This document shows, piece by piece, positions 33,825 through 43,292 of a stretch of 64,000 nucleotides of DNA. The position numbers and the translations under genes were made by a program. A model generated the notes under the pieces. That model was given only the letters and a program-made list of their open reading frames with translations. It was not told the origin of the DNA and made no database searches. Position 1 is the first letter of the stretch. Each line of letters starts with the position of its first letter. Origin of the DNA: Lachnospiraceae bacterium (GTDB lineage Bacteria; Bacillota; Clostridia; Lachnospirales; Lachnospiraceae). Location: contig JAAVZR010000017.1 in assembly GCA_022791755.1 (NCBI GenBank), positions 1-64,000 of the forward strand, written 5' to 3'.

Positions 33825-35761
33825 AGCTGTCCCACGGCTTTCCACTGCTGTTCATGGGAACCGACGCCCTGGAGCCGTACCAGAGGGCGGGCCGAGGGGA
33901 CGATCTCATTCAGCCCTGGGATATGTCCGCGGACATTCTCGCCCAGCCAGTCCATGGTGATGATGTCCACGGGCGACAGACAGGCGGAGGTATTCTTCTG
34001 GATGATCCGATCCTGAGAGGCAAGGCGGCCGGAGAAGGGGCTGAAGCTTCCGGAACAGATGGCCTGGCGCAGGACAGCGATCAGCTTCTCCGTATCGGCA
34101 GGCAGGCGGCGGGAGCATACCACATCAATGACTCCGGCTGACATCCCCCACCAGTAATTGAGCGCTTTGAACGTACCGGAGGGATCGTCGCTTTTCCACG
34201 TACTGTTCAGTGTGCTGCGAATCAGCCTCTCATAGAACAGCCCCCAGTGCCATACCGGCATGGCGATGTCGGAGAAAGTGTCTCCCTGTATGCCGTAGAG
34301 GCCGAAAGGACCGGGGGCCTTACCGGGCTGACTCTCGCTGGCGCCGGAAAGAAAGACGGCGTCATTGGCCGCATAGAAGGGCTGGCGGTCCCAGCCCTCC
34401 ACGGTGGACCAGCGCAGATCAATGACCGATCGGGGGTTCACCATTCTGGCTCCCAGAGCGAAGGCATTGATATTGGCGATCATGCCATAGGTGGGATAAT
34501 CAGCCACGTAGCCGATACGGCCGCTGGCGCACACAGAGCCGGCGATGGCTCCTATGAGGAACTTGGCCTCATACATGCGCCCGTAGTAGGTGCGGATGTA
34601 GCGGTGAGAGCAGTTCAGAGAACAGTTCAGGATCTTCACCTGGGGATGGTTGATGGCGGCTAAGAGGCTAGGCTCGATGAAGTCCGCGGCCGTGGTGAAG
34701 ATGATGGTATTGCCTGCTGCGATGGCTTTCTCCAGAGCGGCTCCCGCCGTGTCTGCCGTGAGGCCGTCATACACGGAGGTGGCGATCTGGTCACCGAAGG
34801 TCTGTTGCAGGTGGAGCCGTCCTAATTCGTGGCTGTAGGTCCAGTGGGAGGTCTGAGGCGTCTTGCCGTAGAGGAAAGCGGTCTTGATGCGGGGGGCCCC
34901 GCCAGGCAGCAGACGGTCTAAGAGAGTGCGGCGCGGCGGATCGGAGGGCTGCATGAGCAGGGTGACGGAATGGCTCTGACAGCGCAGAAGGATATCATCC
35001 CACAGGCGGGACAGATCGCTGCGCAGTTCGGCGGGCAGCTTATCCCGGACTGTGGTATAATCTGTATGGATCTTTAAATAGACCAGTATGGCATCTCCGG
35101 CGGTGATGGGGAGCTTTTTGCCGCCCAGACCGTGATATGCCTCGCAAAAGCGCTGATAAAAGGCCCGGAAGTTCAGCCGGTCTTCCTGATCCCAGACCTG
35201 ATCCTGCGCCATGTGCATCCGTTCTAAGAGAAGCTTATAGTCTCCCAGCCGGCCAAAAGACAGATAGTTGATCCCTGTCAGCTTGTAAAAATCCAGAAAT
35301 TCGTAATACAGCCTGTTTTCAAAGGAATCGCTTTTGGGAGGAAGAATTCTGGTGACGACGCCCATGATGATGGGATCGTTAAAAAATTTCAGTACACTGA
35401 CTCTCTTATTTCCCTCGGTGACATAGAAGTGGTTCATATATTCATAAACCTTCACCGGCTCCCGGATCCCCTCTGCCTCGTGGGCCCGGCACAGACTGAT
35501 CCATTTGGCGGAAAATTCCGTGTCCAGAGGCAGCAGAGGCATGAAATTGGGAGCAAAGGCGGTTTTACGTCCGGAGGTGCTTGTACCGATCATGAGTTCG
35601 GAAGGGATCTGGACAATGCCCAGATTCTCCGTGGCATACAGACTCATATCGGGGAGGATTTCTTCCAGCGTGGGAGGATAGGGATACTGTCCCCTGGCCA
35701 CATGGGCCTGATAGCATTTCTCGCCGGATTTCAGGGCTTTGCGGTAATGTTCGACGGACAT
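33821..35761 (-). CDS. ParB-like / BMP-like fusion protein, cytoplasmic
   Basis: The 646-residue protein lacks a signal peptide or lipobox. Residues about 45-140 resemble the ParB/sulfiredoxin fold (HFYVTEGNKRVSVLKFF, like the EGNHR block of ParB domains). The C-terminal half (about 315-646) resembles BMP/PnrA nucleoside-binding proteins (GRMYEAKFLIGAIAGSV, GRIGYVADYP). A binding domain that normally works outside the cell therefore seems to act inside it. ATG 35761 has AAAGGAG; the frame extends upstream without a site. It is translationally coupled to the phosphoesterase. A nucleotide or nucleoside-responsive regulatory role is inference. Confidence 0.7.
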   Translation of the reverse strand: MSVEHYRKALKSGEKCYQAHVARGQYPYPPTLEEILPDMSLYATENLGIVQIPSELMIGTSTSGRKTAFAPNFMPLLPLDTEFSAKWISLCRAHEAEGIREPVKVYEYMNHFYVTEGNKRVSVLKFFNDPIIMGVVTRILPPKSDSFENRLYYEFLDFYKLTGINYLSFGRLGDYKLLLERMHMAQDQVWDQEDRLNFRAFYQRFCEAYHGLGGKKLPITAGDAILVYLKIHTDYTTVRDKLPAELRSDLSRLWDDILLRCQSHSVTLLMQPSDPPRRTLLDRLLPGGAPRIKTAFLYGKTPQTSHWTYSHELGRLHLQQTFGDQIATSVYDGLTADTAGAALEKAIAAGNTIIFTTAADFIEPSLLAAINHPQVKILNCSLNCSHRYIRTYYGRMYEAKFLIGAIAGSVCASGRIGYVADYPTYGMIANINAFALGARMVNPRSVIDLRWSTVEGWDRQPFYAANDAVFLSGASESQPGKAPGPFGLYGIQGDTFSDIAMPVWHWGLFYERLIRSTLNSTWKSDDPSGTFKALNYWWGMSAGVIDVVCSRRLPADTEKLIAVLRQAICSGSFSPFSGRLASQDRIIQKNTSACLSPVDIITMDWLGENVRGHIPGLNEIVPSARPLVRLQGVGSHEQQWKAVGQL

Positions 35762-35816
35762 GAAAAAACTCCTTTCTTCAGAGGCCTCTGTCATGCGGCC
35801 CCAACTGAGATTATTG

Positions 35817-35859
35817 TACCTTATCGAACGAAGTTCGTCCACCCCGAAGGGGTATGAAT
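35817..35859. repeat. 43-base hairpin repeat, copy 1
   Basis: It is identical to copy 2 at 35881-35923. It contains two GAA-loop mini-hairpins: CGAAC-GAA-GTTCG and ACCCC-GAA-GGGGT. It lies between the divergent BMP-like and MarR genes. Confidence 0.85.
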
Positions 35860-35880
35860 TAGGGGGTCCTCGAAGGAGGA

Positions 35881-35923
35881 TACCTTATCGAACGAAGTTC
35901 GTCCACCCCGAAGGGGTATGAAT
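35881..35923. repeat. 43-base hairpin repeat, copy 2
   Basis: A perfect second copy in direct orientation, 64 bases after copy 1. The spacer carries a further mini-hairpin, TCCT-CGA-AGGA (35868-35878). The MarR promoter follows 9 bases later. Confidence 0.85.
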
Positions 35924-35932
35924 GAATTACCC

Positions 35933-35961
35933 TTGTAAACCAGGGGCTTTTCTCATATAAT
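35933..35961 (+). promoter_or_regulatory. marR promoter
   Basis: TTGTAA (35933-35938), a 17-base spacer and TATAAT (35956-35961), shortly before an AGGAGG ribosome site. Confidence 0.8.
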
Positions 35962-35982
35962 GATATCAGGAGGACGAAAAGC

Positions 35983-36462
35983 ATGACAAAGGGACATCGT
36001 CAGACGATAAACGACTTTTTTGTAAATGTATTCAATAAGATACTGCTGTATGAGGAACAGGCCATGGGAAAAGCGGGCTGCCGGGATTTGTCCATGCGAG
36101 AGATTCATGTACTGGAGGCAGTGGAGGGCCTGGAGAGGGAGAAGAAGAACAGTATGAGCCGTATCGCGGGCCGCCTGTCCATCAGTGTGGGTTCCCTGAC
36201 GACCTCGATGAATGTACTGGTGCGAAAGGGCTACGTGGAGAGGGAGAGCAGCATGAAGGACCGCCGGATCGTGTATGCGTGCCTGACGCCGAAGGGACGG
36301 CTGGCGGCAAAGAAGCACAGCAGATTCCACAGGCAGATGGTAGAAAGCCTGGAGCAGAGCTTAAACGAAGAAGAGTGGGACGCGCTGACGAGAGCGCTCA
36401 GGACGCTGGAAACCTTTTTTTGCACCTCAGGGGAAAAGGGTGCGGAAAAAAAGAATCTATGA
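35983..36462 (+). CDS. MarR-family transcriptional regulator
   Basis: The 159-residue winged-helix protein has the MarR recognition region (NSMSRIAGRLSISVGSLTTS) and wing (YVERESSMKDRRIVYACLTPKG). AGGAGG lies 9 bases before the ATG. Its stop region overlaps the end of the convergent glycosyltransferase gene by 6 bases, so no terminator separates them. Targets cannot be read; autoregulation is usual. It sits directly beside the GAA-loop hairpin repeats. Confidence 0.9.
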   Translation: MTKGHRQTINDFFVNVFNKILLYEEQAMGKAGCRDLSMREIHVLEAVEGLEREKKNSMSRIAGRLSISVGSLTTSMNVLVRKGYVERESSMKDRRIVYACLTPKGRLAAKKHSRFHRQMVESLEQSLNEEEWDALTRALRTLETFFCTSGEKGAEKKNL

Positions 36463-37734
36463 AACCGGCATCTTGGGAGCGGATTTTTGGCCGGTGTAGC
36501 GGGTATTCACCTGATATCCGGTGTGGGTGATCGGGGTCCAGGCTACGTTTTTGCGCAGAGCGGCCAGGGAAATGGGAACATAAGTAAACATAAAAAGCGG
36601 AAAAGTAAAGCAGGACACGATTTTTTTAAATATAGTGGTCCGGATGTTCTTCCATTCCGTAATAAGTGTGACGGCACCCAGAATAAAGAGAACCTGATAA
36701 TAATTCCATATATTAGTAAAGAGGTAATCCGTCCCCATGGCAATCAGAGCGGCAGATTCGGTGAAGATACCCCACAGCACGGCAAAGCCATTGATGGTCA
36801 GCGTAGAGATCGAGATGAAAGCGGCCGGGGCGATGGACATCAGCATGTCAAAGGCGGCAAAGCGATGGCTGACGGCCAGAGAGCGCGTCAGGCGTGAGCC
36901 GTATCCAGCCAGGACCTGATAGAAGCCTTTGCACCAGCGCAGCCTCTGATTCCAGGACTGGCGAAAGGTGACAGGCTGCTCGTCGTACAGGACGGCAGTG
37001 CCGCAGTAGCCGATGGTGATTCCCCGGATCGCAGAGTCCACGGAGAATTCCACATCTTCAGTCAACAGATGGTGGATCCAGCCATTATTGTGTTCGATGA
37101 TGTCTGAGGCCACCATGAAACCGGTGCCGGAGATGGCGCAGCTGGTGCCTAACTGCATCCTGGCCTGGTTCAGGTAACGGGATTCTCTCAGAAACCACAG
37201 GGCGTAGCCAGCGGAGATCCAGTTGGAGCCATAGTTACAGCTGTTTCGGTAGCTGGTGGAGGCCTGATATCCGGCGGCATATACTTTATTCATCTCTTCT
37301 ATGTAGTGAGGGTCCAGAATATTATCCGCGTCAAATACCAGATAAGCGTCAGGTTTGCGCACGGGCAGGTTTTTCAGCAGATAATCCAGAGCATATCCCT
37401 TGCCTACCAGAGCGGTGTTATGGCGTTCAATGACGCAGGCGCCGGCCTGCCTCGCCACATGGGCAGTATCGTCGGTACAGTTATCCGCCACGACGCAGAT
37501 GTCAATGAGAGAAGAGGGATAGGTCTGGGCCTTGATGGATGCGATCAGATTACCAATGACAGCCTGCTCGTTGCGGGCGGCAATCAGCACACAGAAACGA
37601 TGCTGATCTGCCGTGCCGGGCAGGTTTTCGGGCTTTTTGAACAGTCCCACAAAGAGATAAAAAAACTGGTAGGAATACAGTATCAGAAACAAAGGAAACA
37701 AAATATCGTTGAACCATCTTAAAAAATTCTGCAT
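36457..37734 (-). CDS. membrane glycosyltransferase, family 2
   Basis: The 425-residue protein has an N-terminal membrane segment, a GT-A catalytic domain, and three or four C-terminal membrane segments. The key residues are visible: DAD (metal/UDP-sugar binding, in VFDADN), TED (catalytic base, in LLTEDVEFS) and QRLRWCKG (the QxxRW motif). This is the arrangement of processive synthases such as hyaluronan or beta-glucan synthases, and of some non-processive membrane GT2 enzymes. The product is unknown. It is convergent with marR. Confidence 0.88.
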   Translation of the reverse strand: MQNFLRWFNDILFPLFLILYSYQFFYLFVGLFKKPENLPGTADQHRFCVLIAARNEQAVIGNLIASIKAQTYPSSLIDICVVADNCTDDTAHVARQAGACVIERHNTALVGKGYALDYLLKNLPVRKPDAYLVFDADNILDPHYIEEMNKVYAAGYQASTSYRNSCNYGSNWISAGYALWFLRESRYLNQARMQLGTSCAISGTGFMVASDIIEHNNGWIHHLLTEDVEFSVDSAIRGITIGYCGTAVLYDEQPVTFRQSWNQRLRWCKGFYQVLAGYGSRLTRSLAVSHRFAAFDMLMSIAPAAFISISTLTINGFAVLWGIFTESAALIAMGTDYLFTNIWNYYQVLFILGAVTLITEWKNIRTTIFKKIVSCFTFPLFMFTYVPISLAALRKNVAWTPITHTGYQVNTRYTGQKSAPKMPVS

Positions 37735-37878
37735 AAATACCCCCTGCTATCTCCTCTATATCGTTGGCCCTGGCGGCTTGTTGTTCAGAGTATACTCTGA
37801 ACAATGATTATAGATATAAAAGAGAAAAAAGCAAGGGGCATAAGTTTAAAGATCCCTGTAAAGTTTTATGAAGAAACC

Positions 37879-39357
37879 TTAAGATTCCCTTAAACCCAGT
37901 CGCTGATATTCCTCCCCAGGCGCCCCCGCATCCCGGAGCGCTTTTTGTAAAAGGCCCTCCCAGAAGGCACGGTTTTCCTCAGTGAGGAGATTGCGCTCTT
38001 CCTGCGGATCACTGGCAGGGCAGTAGAGCCGATCCCCGAATTCCCAGGAAGAATAAAAGCTTTTTGAGGGAATTTTCATACAGGGCATACCGTTTGTAAA
38101 GCGGCTTGCAGGCGCCATCACAGCCTGCGACAGCTGTTCCTTACGGAAAAATCCCCGGATATTGGTGGGCATCATGGTATACTCGTAAAGCGGTTTATTT
38201 TCTTTGGACGCACTGGCCTTCATAAATACGTGATTTCCGTCGGTATAGCAGGTGTAGCCGCCATGAACGCCGAAGAGGGCATGGTCACGCACCGGCCGGC
38301 CGCAGGAGAGCAGGGGCAGAAGGGAGCGCCCGTCTGTCTCGCCCAGGGAAGAGGGCTCACAGCCAAAGAGGTCGAGGATCGTGGGAGCCACATCCACAGT
38401 GGAGCAGAGCCCGTCCTGGGAGCCGCCTGTTGTGATCCCGGGAATGTGCAGGAAAAACGGCAGATGCACCAGCTCGTCGTACAGGGGAGGAAAATTCTTC
38501 CCCAGGCATTCGTGCTCGCCCAGAAGAAAGCCGTGATCGGTATTGACGATCAGAGCCGTATCCTTCCACATGTCATGCCCATCCATAAAATCCAGAATGC
38601 GGCCCAGGTGGCTGTCGCACAGCGTCAAGAGGGCGGCGTACTCCCGTCTGGCGTTTTTCAGATCCTCATGATAATCTCCCTGAGGCAGAAGGCCATAGCG
38701 GGGCCAGTTGAGGGTCTCCTGCCCGGGCAGGTCGTAGAGACTGCGGTATTTCTCCGGCACATAGAAGGGCTCATGGGGATCGAAGCATTCGATTTGCAGA
38801 AACCATCTGTCCTTTTCACTGTGCTCCCGAAGAAAATCAAGGCCGGCCCGGAAGGTGCGGCTGCCGGACATCTGAGACTCTGTCTTTTGCCGTGTCCGGT
38901 TGCGGTAATGCTGAGCCACGGAGAGCCCGGATTTGTTCAGGGAGTGACGGACATCGGGGACGGCAGGCATGATGTCATGGGGCACGTAGCGGTCTCCCTC
39001 CTGTCCGCGAAAGCCCTCCCAGCTATCATAACGGTTATGATAAGTGGCGCCTCCGTCCTCCCAGTAGTGGGAGTGGTCTGTGACCAGGTGGGTGTAGACG
39101 CCTTTTGCCCGCAGGGATTCCACCACAGAGCAGTCAAAAGGCTCCAAAGGCCCCCAGCCGCGGTGCAGAAAATTGTATTTGCCGGTGTGCAGCTCGCGCC
39201 GGGCGGGCATACAGGGGAGGCTGCCGGCATAGAAGCGGTCAAAGCGGGTGCACCGCTCTGCCAGCCGCCTGAAATTCGGCGCCTGTACCCATTGATTTCC
39301 ATAATTGGGCAGATACTTTCTTGTGAGCGTGTCAAACATAATCATGATTAGTCTCAT
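37879..39357 (-). CDS. sulfatase (Cys-type), copy 1
   Basis: The 492-residue alkaline-phosphatase-superfamily sulfatase has its formylglycine site as C49-M-P-A-R53 (the CxPxR motif), followed by ELHTGK. The N-terminal metal site MIMFDT and the later NTDHGFLLGEH metal block are present. No signal peptide is visible, so it would act on imported sulfated sugars in the cytoplasm. GGAGG lies 6 bases before ATG 39357. The Cys must be oxidised by an anSME; such an enzyme is encoded at 44089. It is grouped with a hydrolase, a second sulfatase and a PTS IIC. Confidence 0.9.
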   Translation of the reverse strand: MRLIMIMFDTLTRKYLPNYGNQWVQAPNFRRLAERCTRFDRFYAGSLPCMPARRELHTGKYNFLHRGWGPLEPFDCSVVESLRAKGVYTHLVTDHSHYWEDGGATYHNRYDSWEGFRGQEGDRYVPHDIMPAVPDVRHSLNKSGLSVAQHYRNRTRQKTESQMSGSRTFRAGLDFLREHSEKDRWFLQIECFDPHEPFYVPEKYRSLYDLPGQETLNWPRYGLLPQGDYHEDLKNARREYAALLTLCDSHLGRILDFMDGHDMWKDTALIVNTDHGFLLGEHECLGKNFPPLYDELVHLPFFLHIPGITTGGSQDGLCSTVDVAPTILDLFGCEPSSLGETDGRSLLPLLSCGRPVRDHALFGVHGGYTCYTDGNHVFMKASASKENKPLYEYTMMPTNIRGFFRKEQLSQAVMAPASRFTNGMPCMKIPSKSFYSSWEFGDRLYCPASDPQEERNLLTEENRAFWEGLLQKALRDAGAPGEEYQRLGLRES

Positions 39358-39387
39358 GGCAGCCTCCAAAATCGTTTTCGTTCGATA

Positions 39388-40239
39388 TTATTTACTGTCA
39401 GCCTCTTTTTTGGCCTCTTCATTTTGCCGTATAAATGTATACAGACGTTCCAACGTGTCTTCATAACAAAATTTTCTTTTTTCTGTCTTTTCATCCGCTA
39501 TGCCGGCCAGTTCCCCGCTATAATAATAGTTAAAAAAGCCGTGTTCTTCTCCGCTGTATACGATGGTCCGGCAATCCAGGCCGAGCTGATCGGCCCGATA
39601 CTGAAAATAAATCACATCCTTAAATGCGAGAAAGTCGCGATCGCCGACATACAGCAATGTCGGAGGAATCTTATGGGTTTCCAGTCTTTGGCAGGCAGAG
39701 ATTTTGGTCAGCTCCTCTTCGGACAGGATTATGGAAGAGTGCCCTGGAGAGGGAACCCGATCTGCCCGCTTTTTTTCTTCCTCATTTCTGTATACGGTAT
39801 GGATTCTGTGAGAAAACATATCCAGCTTCGGATTAAACAGCACCTGGCAGAAAGGGATCCCTGTCTCCATCGCTGCGATACAGGCCAGCGCGCCCCCTGC
39901 CGAACCGCCGCTTACGGCGATACGCTTCGGGTCGATTCCGAACTCATCGCTTCGGGCTTTGATCTGCCTCAGCGCTGCCGCTCCGTCCGCAAAGCAGTCG
40001 CGGATGTCTTCTGTCTCTTGCCCCGTCAGCCGGTAATCCGGGCAGAAGCATACATATCCTTTTTGTGCCAGAAATTGGCTTTGCTGTCCGAAATGCTTCA
40101 GGTTTCTTTTTACAAAACCGCCTCCATAGAAGAAGACCACCGCGGTCCGCCTGTCATGGGACTGCCATGCCTCCGGTTTGTAGACGATCAGATCCATGGC
40201 TGTTTTTGCGCCGTTTTGGTAAGATAATGATTCCTTCAT
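39388..40239 (-). CDS. alpha/beta hydrolase (esterase)
   Basis: The 283-residue protein belongs to the hormone-sensitive-lipase-like alpha/beta hydrolases. The oxyanion region YGGGF and the nucleophile elbow GGSAGG are clear, with an Asp in GDRDF and a His in EEHGFF completing the triad. No signal peptide is seen. Between two sulfatase genes it probably removes an ester group, such as acetyl, from a sulfated or decorated glycan. ATG 40239 has GGGAGG upstream. Confidence 0.85.
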   Translation of the reverse strand: MKESLSYQNGAKTAMDLIVYKPEAWQSHDRRTAVVFFYGGGFVKRNLKHFGQQSQFLAQKGYVCFCPDYRLTGQETEDIRDCFADGAAALRQIKARSDEFGIDPKRIAVSGGSAGGALACIAAMETGIPFCQVLFNPKLDMFSHRIHTVYRNEEEKKRADRVPSPGHSSIILSEEELTKISACQRLETHKIPPTLLYVGDRDFLAFKDVIYFQYRADQLGLDCRTIVYSGEEHGFFNYYYSGELAGIADEKTEKRKFCYEDTLERLYTFIRQNEEAKKEADSK

Positions 40240-40301
40240 ATAGCTGTTCCTCCCTTTACAGAATGCCATATAACCGATAGTACTATGGATTGCGTATCTT
40301 T

Positions 40302-41666
40302 TCAGATGATTTTCTGTGCATGGCTGTATGCATACAGCTGCTGGCGGAGCGTTTCTATGATGTCTGCGTATTCAGGCCGGTCTGCCAGATTTTGTTCTTC
40401 ACGGGGATCCTTCTCTCTGTCTGTAAAGTACAGATCCTCCTCTTCCTTTTTTGCCCATCGGTCGTTCAGGCGAGTGGTTATTTCCAGGCGATATCGCCGG
40501 GTGCGGATGCAGGCTCTCTGGGGCCAGCCCGTATGTTCGTCCCACATTCCCTGTCTCTTGGCCGGGAATGTCCGGCTGTTTCTTTTTCCATAACCTACAA
40601 TAGAACACACGCTTTCCTGCCTCTTCTTTAGGAGATTCACACCCTCAAAGCCCTTCGGAACAATGATACCATTTTCGGACAGGAGCGTAGGTCCGAGATC
40701 CAGATTACTGCAAATGCTTTCCTCCACGCCTTTTTCTATCCCTTTCCCCGCAAAAATCAGAGGGATGCGGTGACTCTCCGGACGAAATGTCTGCTTGGCC
40801 AACGCCCCGTTTTCTCCGCGGCTGGCTCCGTGATCTGCCGTGAAGACGATCCATGTGTTTTCCAAAATGCCGTTCTCTTGAATCGCCTCCAGGATTTTTC
40901 CCACCTGCTCATCCAGCCAGAGTACCATGGCCTGATAATATTTTCTCATTCTGACCACGTCCGTTGGCGCCATATCCTGGATATCGCAGATCTGTCGAAA
41001 GCGTTTTTCAAATTCGCTTGTCTGAAAGCAGGTCAATTTATCAGAAAAGGGGACTTCATCCAGCATACGCACATATTTCTCAGGAACCACGATGGGAGTA
41101 TGAGGCTGCAAAAAACTAAAGCGGATGAAAAAAGGTGTTTTCTGCTCCTTCATCCATGCAATACCGTTGGTCGTCACCTGCTCCGGCCAAAAAGGACGGT
41201 CCTTTGGATAGTCCGCTGCCAGGACAGACTGGAAGGTTCCGGGAAGCTTCATGATGTGAGCGGCTTCTTCGCGGATAGAAATCCCCAGGCTCATCTCTCC
41301 TCCCTGGTTATCCTCCACCTCAAAAACCGGTGTTTTCGTGGGCGGAATATGGGTCTTCCCAAAAGTGGCTGTCCGATATCCCGCCTCCTTTAATACCTGG
41401 GGAAAGGTCAGATCGTCTGTTATCAGCCCAAAATCCGCCATCCCCGCCTCATTGTGATATACGCCCGTTTTCGTGGGGGGAAGGCTTGTCAGCATAGAAT
41501 AGCGGGAAGGAACACATACGGGGGACGTACAGTAACAATTTTCAAATCTTCTTCCGTTTTGAGCCAGCGAATCGATATGGGGGGTGGGTATTCCATATGG
41601 ATTGCCATAGCATCCCAGTGCATCACAGCGCAGCTCGTCGCAGTAGATCATCACGATATTTTTCAT
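40302..41666 (-). CDS. sulfatase (Cys-type), copy 2
   Basis: The 454-residue sulfatase starts at ATG 41666 with AGAGGTG upstream; a much longer open frame upstream runs antiparallel into the PTS gene and is not real. Its formylglycine motif is C51-V-P-S-R55 (CxPSR), and the metal block is TADHGASRGE. It has no signal peptide. It is quite different from copy 1, so the two probably remove sulfate from different positions of the same imported glycan. Maturation should depend on the anSME at 44089. Confidence 0.92.
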   Translation of the reverse strand: MKNIVMIYCDELRCDALGCYGNPYGIPTPHIDSLAQNGRRFENCYCTSPVCVPSRYSMLTSLPPTKTGVYHNEAGMADFGLITDDLTFPQVLKEAGYRTATFGKTHIPPTKTPVFEVEDNQGGEMSLGISIREEAAHIMKLPGTFQSVLAADYPKDRPFWPEQVTTNGIAWMKEQKTPFFIRFSFLQPHTPIVVPEKYVRMLDEVPFSDKLTCFQTSEFEKRFRQICDIQDMAPTDVVRMRKYYQAMVLWLDEQVGKILEAIQENGILENTWIVFTADHGASRGENGALAKQTFRPESHRIPLIFAGKGIEKGVEESICSNLDLGPTLLSENGIIVPKGFEGVNLLKKRQESVCSIVGYGKRNSRTFPAKRQGMWDEHTGWPQRACIRTRRYRLEITTRLNDRWAKKEEEDLYFTDREKDPREEQNLADRPEYADIIETLRQQLYAYSHAQKII

Positions 41667-41701
41667 AAGAGCACCTCTTAAAAATCTGCCAGACCGTATG
41701 G

Positions 41702-42967
41702 TTACGCTTCGTTTTCTCTGGCGGTCAGTTCTTTGTCGTACCGTTTGATCCAGGGGAGATAAATTAAAATATCTGCCACCACAAGAATCAGGTATAAAAT
41801 GACAGAGCGGATATCCATTCCTCCTAAAAATGCCTTGACAACGGAGGGTACCGTGTAAGGAAGATTTACAAAAGTGCGATTGATAAGCCCTATGGAGGTC
41901 GCAATATAAGGTACAACCCCGTTCAGCACAAAAACAAGCAGATATGGCACTAAAATCCTGAAGTTCATAACGATTGGTACGCCAAAGGTAAGGGGCTCGC
42001 CGATATTGAAAAAGGCCGGAACCAGAGATACTTTGGAAATCGCTTTCAGCTGTTTTGACTTTGCCGCGATGACAAGGGTCAGGGCCAGAGTCAGGATACC
42101 CATCTGGGTCCAAATTGCTACGAAGGAGGAGTTAAAAATATAAGGCAGAGGCTGATCCTGCATGAAGGCTTCTGAATTGGCTGTCATTGCCACCGAAAGG
42201 ATCGGAGACATGACCGCATTGGCGACACTTCCGCCATGAATTCCAAAAAACCATAGAAGCCGTAAAAACAAAACATACAGGATTACGCCAAAGAGGCTGT
42301 CGCTGGCTACAAAAAGTGGCGCAAACAGCATGTTGATTGTATTGGGCAGCAGCTGGCCGCCGGTGAACGCCGCCGTGATCAGCCGGATTGCCACAGCGGC
42401 TGCCAGTATGATGATGTTCACAAACAGGGCGTTTAATGGCTCCGCTACAAAGGGAGGAACAGCGTCCGGCAGTTTCAGCTTAAAGCCATGCTTCATCAGC
42501 CATTGTGCGGATTCCACCACCAGATAGCCAACGATCAGAGCCGTGATTAGTCCCTTTGATCCCATAAAACGGATATCCAGCTGTCCTTCCACCAGATTCA
42601 CTGCCAAAAGCAGGTATGTACAAATCCCCACGATCAACATATTCACAGGGCGGATTTTATTGATATCGGAGACAGCCATAATCATCCCTATTAAAGCATA
42701 CAGTCCCAAAAACTCTATGGTGACCTGATAGCCCAGTCCCAGCCAGGAGCTATTGGCCGACGCCCAGGCCCGCCAGGCATCAATAAACCCTCCTGTCATA
42801 TCGGCCGGAAACGGCGGATTCTGTAAAATCATAAAAATGGATCCTGCAATCGTAGCCCCCATTCCTGCTGTCACGGCGGCAGACATACACTTTACAAATT
42901 TAATATCTGAAAATTTTTGTATTGCTTTTCCGGCTTTTTCCTTTAATGATGTATTGCTCATAGACAT
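41702..42967 (-). CDS. PTS lactose/cellobiose-family IIC permease
   Basis: The 421-residue permease has about ten hydrophobic segments and the IIC blocks FFGIHGG and FFNIGEPLTFGVPIV of the lactose/cellobiose PTS family. It imports and phosphorylates a sugar, but no IIA or IIB gene is next to it, so it must borrow them from another locus, perhaps 52132-52751. GGGAGG is close to two ATGs (42967 and 42961); either could be the start. Its association with two sulfatases suggests a sulfated disaccharide. Confidence 0.9.
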   Translation of the reverse strand: MSMSNTSLKEKAGKAIQKFSDIKFVKCMSAAVTAGMGATIAGSIFMILQNPPFPADMTGGFIDAWRAWASANSSWLGLGYQVTIEFLGLYALIGMIMAVSDINKIRPVNMLIVGICTYLLLAVNLVEGQLDIRFMGSKGLITALIVGYLVVESAQWLMKHGFKLKLPDAVPPFVAEPLNALFVNIIILAAAVAIRLITAAFTGGQLLPNTINMLFAPLFVASDSLFGVILYVLFLRLLWFFGIHGGSVANAVMSPILSVAMTANSEAFMQDQPLPYIFNSSFVAIWTQMGILTLALTLVIAAKSKQLKAISKVSLVPAFFNIGEPLTFGVPIVMNFRILVPYLLVFVLNGVVPYIATSIGLINRTFVNLPYTVPSVVKAFLGGMDIRSVILYLILVVADILIYLPWIKRYDKELTARENEA

Positions 42968-43054
42968 AAACCTCCCTTAACCTCTCTGTTGTGATAATCT
43001 TTTAACTGACAGGTGCATGGTAATGGATTCCTGGCCAGGAACGACTGCATGTTC

Positions 43055-43106
43055 AATGTAGCACAATATGTTCGGAATTGCAACAAATAAAATGAACATA
43101 GGTTCA
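43055..43106 (-). promoter_or_regulatory. promoter and operator of the sulfatase/PTS operon
   Basis: On the minus strand: TTGCAA (43078-43083), a 17-base spacer, TACATT (43055-43060). Just upstream is TGAAC-ATAG-GTTCA (43093-43106), a perfect inverted repeat. GAACAT recurs nearby. A second inverted repeat with 8-base arms, ACAAAAAC and GTTTTTGT, is at 43122-43145. These are candidate RpiR sites. Confidence 0.5.
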
Positions 43107-43214
43107 AAATAAGCAAATGATACAAAAACACGCGCCTGTTTTTGTGCAAAATTTTCTTTTGATCCGGATCGTCCGGGCAAAAAAGCTGTTTTCTGTGTTT
43201 TTTACAGGATAATC

Positions 43215-43243
43215 TGGACAATTCTCCTTTGATTTGCTATACT
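43215..43243 (+). promoter_or_regulatory. promoter of the rpiR-anSME unit
   Basis: TGGACA (43215-43220), a 17-base spacer and TATACT (43238-43243). Confidence 0.65.
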
Positions 43244-43292
43244 GAATAATAGAAAATCATAGGGAAAAATGACAGAAATGGAGGCGACAAAG

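Noticed and set aside
40302-42113. Longer sulfatase starting near 42113
   Set aside because: The extra N-terminus lies antisense-like within the neighbouring PTS gene; ATG 41666 has a ribosome site and begins at the first sulfatase strand.
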